Part shown: piece after piece, positions 22,290-24,774 of the stretch
Numbering within the stretch: position 1 is the stretch's first letter
Layout: every line of letters begins with the position of its first letter
DNA from: JBGPIK01 sp041484845
GTDB lineage: Bacteria; Desulfobacterota; Binatia; UBA9968
DNA length: 24,774 nucleotides
Assembly (NCBI GenBank): GCA_041484845.1
Contig: JBGPIK010000048.1
Coordinates: forward strand, 1 to 24,774
Reading direction: 5' to 3'
Program-made: the position numbers and the translations under genes
Notes under the pieces: model-generated
What the model saw: the letters and a program-made list of their open reading frames with translations, nothing else
What the model was told of the DNA's origin: nothing
Databases searched by the model: none

Positions 22290-23498
22290 CTAGTACAAAA
22301 CTTTTTCTTCTTCCAACCGAGCGATTTCCGCGTCCGATAAACCGAGCAAGCTCCTGGCGACTTCGTGCGTGTGTTGGCCCATGAGCGGCGCGAGGCCGCG
22401 CACTTTGCCCGGTGTCTCCGACAAGCGCAGCGGCACGTTTTCTGTGACGATATCGCCGGCTTCCGGCTCCGTCATATTCACGAGAAAACCGGTGGCGGCG
22501 TATTGTTTATCCCGTTTGAATTGATCTTCGACGTCTTGTACGACGGCGGCGCAAACGCCGATCGCCTGTAAAGCCTCCATGACTTCGTACGGATCATGCT
22601 GCATCGTCCACGACGTAACCCACCTGTCCAGTTCGTCTTTGTGGCGCACCCGTTCGAGGTGCGTGGCGAACTTAGCGTCGGCGTTTAATCCTGACTTGGC
22701 CATGAAGGCCGCAAACCGTTCCCATTCATCTTCGTTGTAGATCGCGATTACGCACCATCGGTCATCGCCTTTGCACTGATAGGGACCGTAGGGCGCGGCG
22801 ATCAGACTGCGATTGCCTTCCGGTTTGGGTTCGCGATGGTTGACGGAATACTCCAGATACTTTGGCCCGAGCACCGACGCGCCGATTTCAAGTTGGGCGC
22901 TGTCGATCCATTGGCCGTGGCCAGTTTTCTTCCGCTCGATCAACGCCAGCACGACGCCGAAGGCTCCGGTGACTCCGCCCATAAAGTCGGGATGTTGCGT
23001 TCGCGGCTCGGCAGTCGCGGTGGTGGCGCCGGGGTAATTCCACAAATACGTCGTCGCCATGGTATTGCCGACGTTCGGTCCGTAAGTGAGGTCGGCGGCA
23101 TGCGGCCCGGTGCAGCCCATCCCCTTGACGCGGATAAGAATGCACTGCGGATTGATCTCTTTCAGTTGCGGCCAGTCGAGTCCCCATTTTTCCAAAATGC
23201 CCAGGCCGAAATTTTCTACCAGGACATCGGATTTTTTTACCAGTTCTTTGACCAACTCGCGGCCGCGGGGCGTCTGCATGTTGACGGTGAAGGATTTTTT
23301 GCCGCGCTGCAGCTTCATAAAGTCCGGCTTCTTGTTCCACAATTGCGGGTCTTCGCCGCGGTGGCCGTCGCCGCGCAGCCGGGTTTCGCAACGAATCACT
23401 TCCGCTCCGAACTCGCACAGCACGCGCGCGACGGTCGGACCGGCAGCGCCGGTGGTTAGCTCAACGACACGAATGCCTTCCAAGGGAAGTTTAGCCAT
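22290..23498 (-). CDS. Family III CoA-transferase (CaiB/BaiF), catalytic Asp present
   Basis: A 402-residue CaiB/BaiF enzyme, which moves CoA from a donor thioester to a carboxylic acid. The start L-E-G-I-R-V-V-E-L-T and G-A-E-V-I-R-C-E are standard, followed by V-E-N-F and the segment H-P-D-F-M-G-G-V-T-G. D171 there aligns with Asp169 of formyl-CoA transferase, which forms the acyl-anhydride intermediate. The spacing from Asp to the next conserved Gly is 10, as in that enzyme. K-T-G-H-G-Q-W-I-D-S-A follows normally. The start is a single base after the stop of the upstream CoA-transferase gene, with GAA-rich weak ribosome binding, implying coupled synthesis. The crotonase gene lies downstream. 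Donor and acceptor cannot be read from sequence. Confidence 0.95.
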   Translation of the reverse strand: MAKLPLEGIRVVELTTGAAGPTVARVLCEFGAEVIRCETRLRGDGHRGEDPQLWNKKPDFMKLQRGKKSFTVNMQTPRGRELVKELVKKSDVLVENFGLGILEKWGLDWPQLKEINPQCILIRVKGMGCTGPHAADLTYGPNVGNTMATTYLWNYPGATTATAEPRTQHPDFMGGVTGAFGVVLALIERKKTGHGQWIDSAQLEIGASVLGPKYLEYSVNHREPKPEGNRSLIAAPYGPYQCKGDDRWCVIAIYNEDEWERFAAFMAKSGLNADAKFATHLERVRHKDELDRWVTSWTMQHDPYEVMEALQAIGVCAAVVQDVEDQFKRDKQYAATGFLVNMTEPEAGDIVTENVPLRLSETPGKVRGLAPLMGQHTHEVARSLLGLSDAEIARLEEEKVLY

Positions 23499-23499
23499 C

Positions 23500-24711
23500 T
23501 TAAATTACTCCGGCGGATTTGAGCGCGATCAGCTCATCTTTGGTGAAGCCGAGCTCGCCGCAATACAGCGCTTCGTTATGTTCTCCCAAGAGCGGCGCTG
23601 TTCGGAAGATCCCTCCCGGACTGTCGCTGAGCCGCGGCACGGGACCGAACTGCAGATATTTGCCGATCACGGGATGACGCATCTCGACGAAGATCTCCCG
23701 CGCTTGGGTCTGGGGGGACTCGATGAATTCACCCGCGGTATTGATGGGAGTCACGGCAATGCGGCGTTTTTGTCCTTCGTCATACAACTCCTCTTTGGTA
23801 TACCGTAGGCAGAATTCCGAGATCGCCTTGGTCACAATATCCGGGTGCTGGCGCCGGTAGGACATTTTCTCGAACTCGGGGCCGGAAATCGAAGGCGGCC
23901 GGCCTATCCAATCCACCAGCCGGCGCCACTGCTCGACGGGAATGATGAAAATTCGCGCATAACCATTCTTGGTCGGATAGGGATCGTAAAGATCGGTTTC
24001 CTCTCCTTTGCGCGAAGCGCGCGCGGGCTTGGCGCCGGTGTAACCGTAGTTGGGAATAAAATATCCCGCGATGTGTCCCGCGCATTCGTGCATTGAAACA
24101 TCGATATACTGACCTTTGCCGCTCTCCAGTCGATGGTAAAGCGCGACGGCAATGCCGAAGGCGCCGTAAGTAGATGCCATGCCGTAAGCAATCTCGCCCG
24201 GAGGCTGCAACGGAGGTTCGCCCGGTTCACCCGCCAAGTAAAGGAGATTGCCGAGCGCGATCCCGGCGATGTCATCGGCTTTATAGTCGCGCCAGGGACC
24301 GGTTTGGCCGAACGGCGTGATGGAGGCGTACGCCAGACGCGGATTCTGCGCGCTCATTACCGCATAGCCGATCCCCAATTCGTCCATTCGCCCGGGCCGC
24401 GCCGTTTCGATGACCACGTCGGCCTTGCGCGCCAGTTCGAGCAGGATTGAGCGTCCGTCGGGCTTCTCAATATCGAGGGTAATGCCGCGTTTGTTAGTAT
24501 TGAAATGAAGAAAATAAAGACTCTTCTCAGGATCCGGCAAGTCATCCTTGAACGGCGGAATGCGTCGTGATTCGTCTCCGCACGGCCGCTCGACCTTAAT
24601 CACATCTGCGCCCATATCGGCCAACAGCTTGGTACAGTGCAAACCGAGCGGACCGGCCAAGTCCAACACGCGATACCCGGCGAGCGGGCCATTGGCATTT
24701 ACTTTTTCCAT
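23500..24711 (-). CDS. Family III CoA-transferase homologue (CaiB/BaiF), catalytic Asp replaced
   Basis: A 403-residue paralogue of the downstream gene, with the standard A-G-Y-R-V-L-D-L-A-G-P start, G-A-D-V-I-K-V-E-R-P, N-T-N-K-R-G-I-T-L-D, F-G-Q-T-G-P-W and S-G-K-G-Q-Y-I-D-V-S. Around the active site it reads P-P-G-E-I-A-Y-G-M-A-S-T-Y-G-A-F-G. Aligned on the following G-I-A-V-A-L-Y-H-R, the catalytic Asp position is Y176; aligned on the first G-M it is E173. Either way no Asp is present. Such Asp-less members occur in the family and may be the partner subunit of a heteromeric enzyme. I chose ATG 24711 because GAGGAA lies 4 nt before it; a frame extending to 24735 has no such support. It is the first gene of the rightmost leftward cluster. 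Confidence 0.93.
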   Translation of the reverse strand: MEKVNANGPLAGYRVLDLAGPLGLHCTKLLADMGADVIKVERPCGDESRRIPPFKDDLPDPEKSLYFLHFNTNKRGITLDIEKPDGRSILLELARKADVVIETARPGRMDELGIGYAVMSAQNPRLAYASITPFGQTGPWRDYKADDIAGIALGNLLYLAGEPGEPPLQPPGEIAYGMASTYGAFGIAVALYHRLESGKGQYIDVSMHECAGHIAGYFIPNYGYTGAKPARASRKGEETDLYDPYPTKNGYARIFIIPVEQWRRLVDWIGRPPSISGPEFEKMSYRRQHPDIVTKAISEFCLRYTKEELYDEGQKRRIAVTPINTAGEFIESPQTQAREIFVEMRHPVIGKYLQFGPVPRLSDSPGGIFRTAPLLGEHNEALYCGELGFTKDELIALKSAGVI

Positions 24712-24715
24712 CAAA

Positions 24716-24721
24716 TTCCTC
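24716..24721 (-). promoter_or_regulatory. Ribosome binding site of the first CoA-transferase gene
   Basis: GAGGAA on the minus strand, 4 nt before ATG 24711. It favours this start over the upstream in-frame one at 24735. The remaining bases to 24774 show nothing identifiable. Confidence 0.65.
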
Positions 24722-24774
24722 AGCAGACGTTGCAAACTTTCTGTCGAAGCGATTCTTACTTGGATAGAACCAAC

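Overview
The window holds about 24.8 kb of Gram-negative chromosomal sequence: 19 protein-coding genes (one cut by the left edge) and no rRNA, tRNA, CRISPR array, phage gene or transposase that I could recognise. It is rich in periplasmic substrate-binding proteins, family III CoA-transferases, luciferase-like flavoenzymes and small repeat elements between genes. Together with moderate-to-high GC and clear Shine-Dalgarno sites, this resembles genomes of uncultured soil, sediment or groundwater proteobacteria-like lineages (the old 'Deltaproteobacteria', Binatota, NC10, Tectomicrobia or Rokubacteria type). That placement is an impression from gene content and I hold it weakly.

Layout. Bases 2-3305 (+) carry the end of an ABC-type substrate-binding protein, then a large membrane sensor histidine kinase (dCache-HAMP-GAF-GAF-HisKA-HATPase). 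Bases 3685-12160 all read leftward. In transcription order they are an oligopeptide-type binding protein, an alpha/beta hydrolase, DppB- and DppC-like permeases, pyruvate kinase, a bicupin gentisate-dioxygenase-like enzyme and a heme-oxygenase-fold protein with a diiron-type HxxxDxxH motif. Diverging from the binding protein at 12366 is a tandem pair of luciferase-like flavin monooxygenases. Next come a CBS-pair protein (-), a glutathione S-transferase (+), an unrecognised probable lipoprotein (-), an arylsulfotransferase-like beta-propeller followed closely by a second binding protein (+), and an orphan GrdE-like protein (+). The right end reads leftward: two adjacent family III CoA-transferases one base apart, then a crotonase.

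How the genes may work together. The 7.7-14.3 kb block looks like an uptake-plus-catabolism unit: a peptide/opine-type importer lacking its own ATPase genes, with a hydrolase inside it and two monooxygenases on the divergent side. The 21.2-24.7 kb block looks like an acyl-CoA module in which a paired CoA-transferase would activate an organic acid and the crotonase would act on the CoA ester. The gentisate-dioxygenase-like enzyme and the glutathione S-transferase point to aromatic metabolism but are 9 kb apart.

Almost every long intergenic gap holds a different palindromic or terminal-inverted-repeat element, and none falls inside a gene. Two copies of one roughly 200-230 bp family (4621-4848 and 7504-7717) share a 5' half and have inverted ends; the second copy ends exactly on the stop codon of the DppC-like gene. 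Several enzymes depart from their family at key residues: the GrdE-like protein lacks the pyruvoyl-forming cysteine, the crotonase lacks one catalytic glutamate, and one CoA-transferase lacks the catalytic aspartate. I found no single convincing new multi-gene system. The best leads are the GrdE-like orphan, the signal-less arylsulfotransferase homologue, the candidate diiron oxygenase and the asymmetric CoA-transferase pair.
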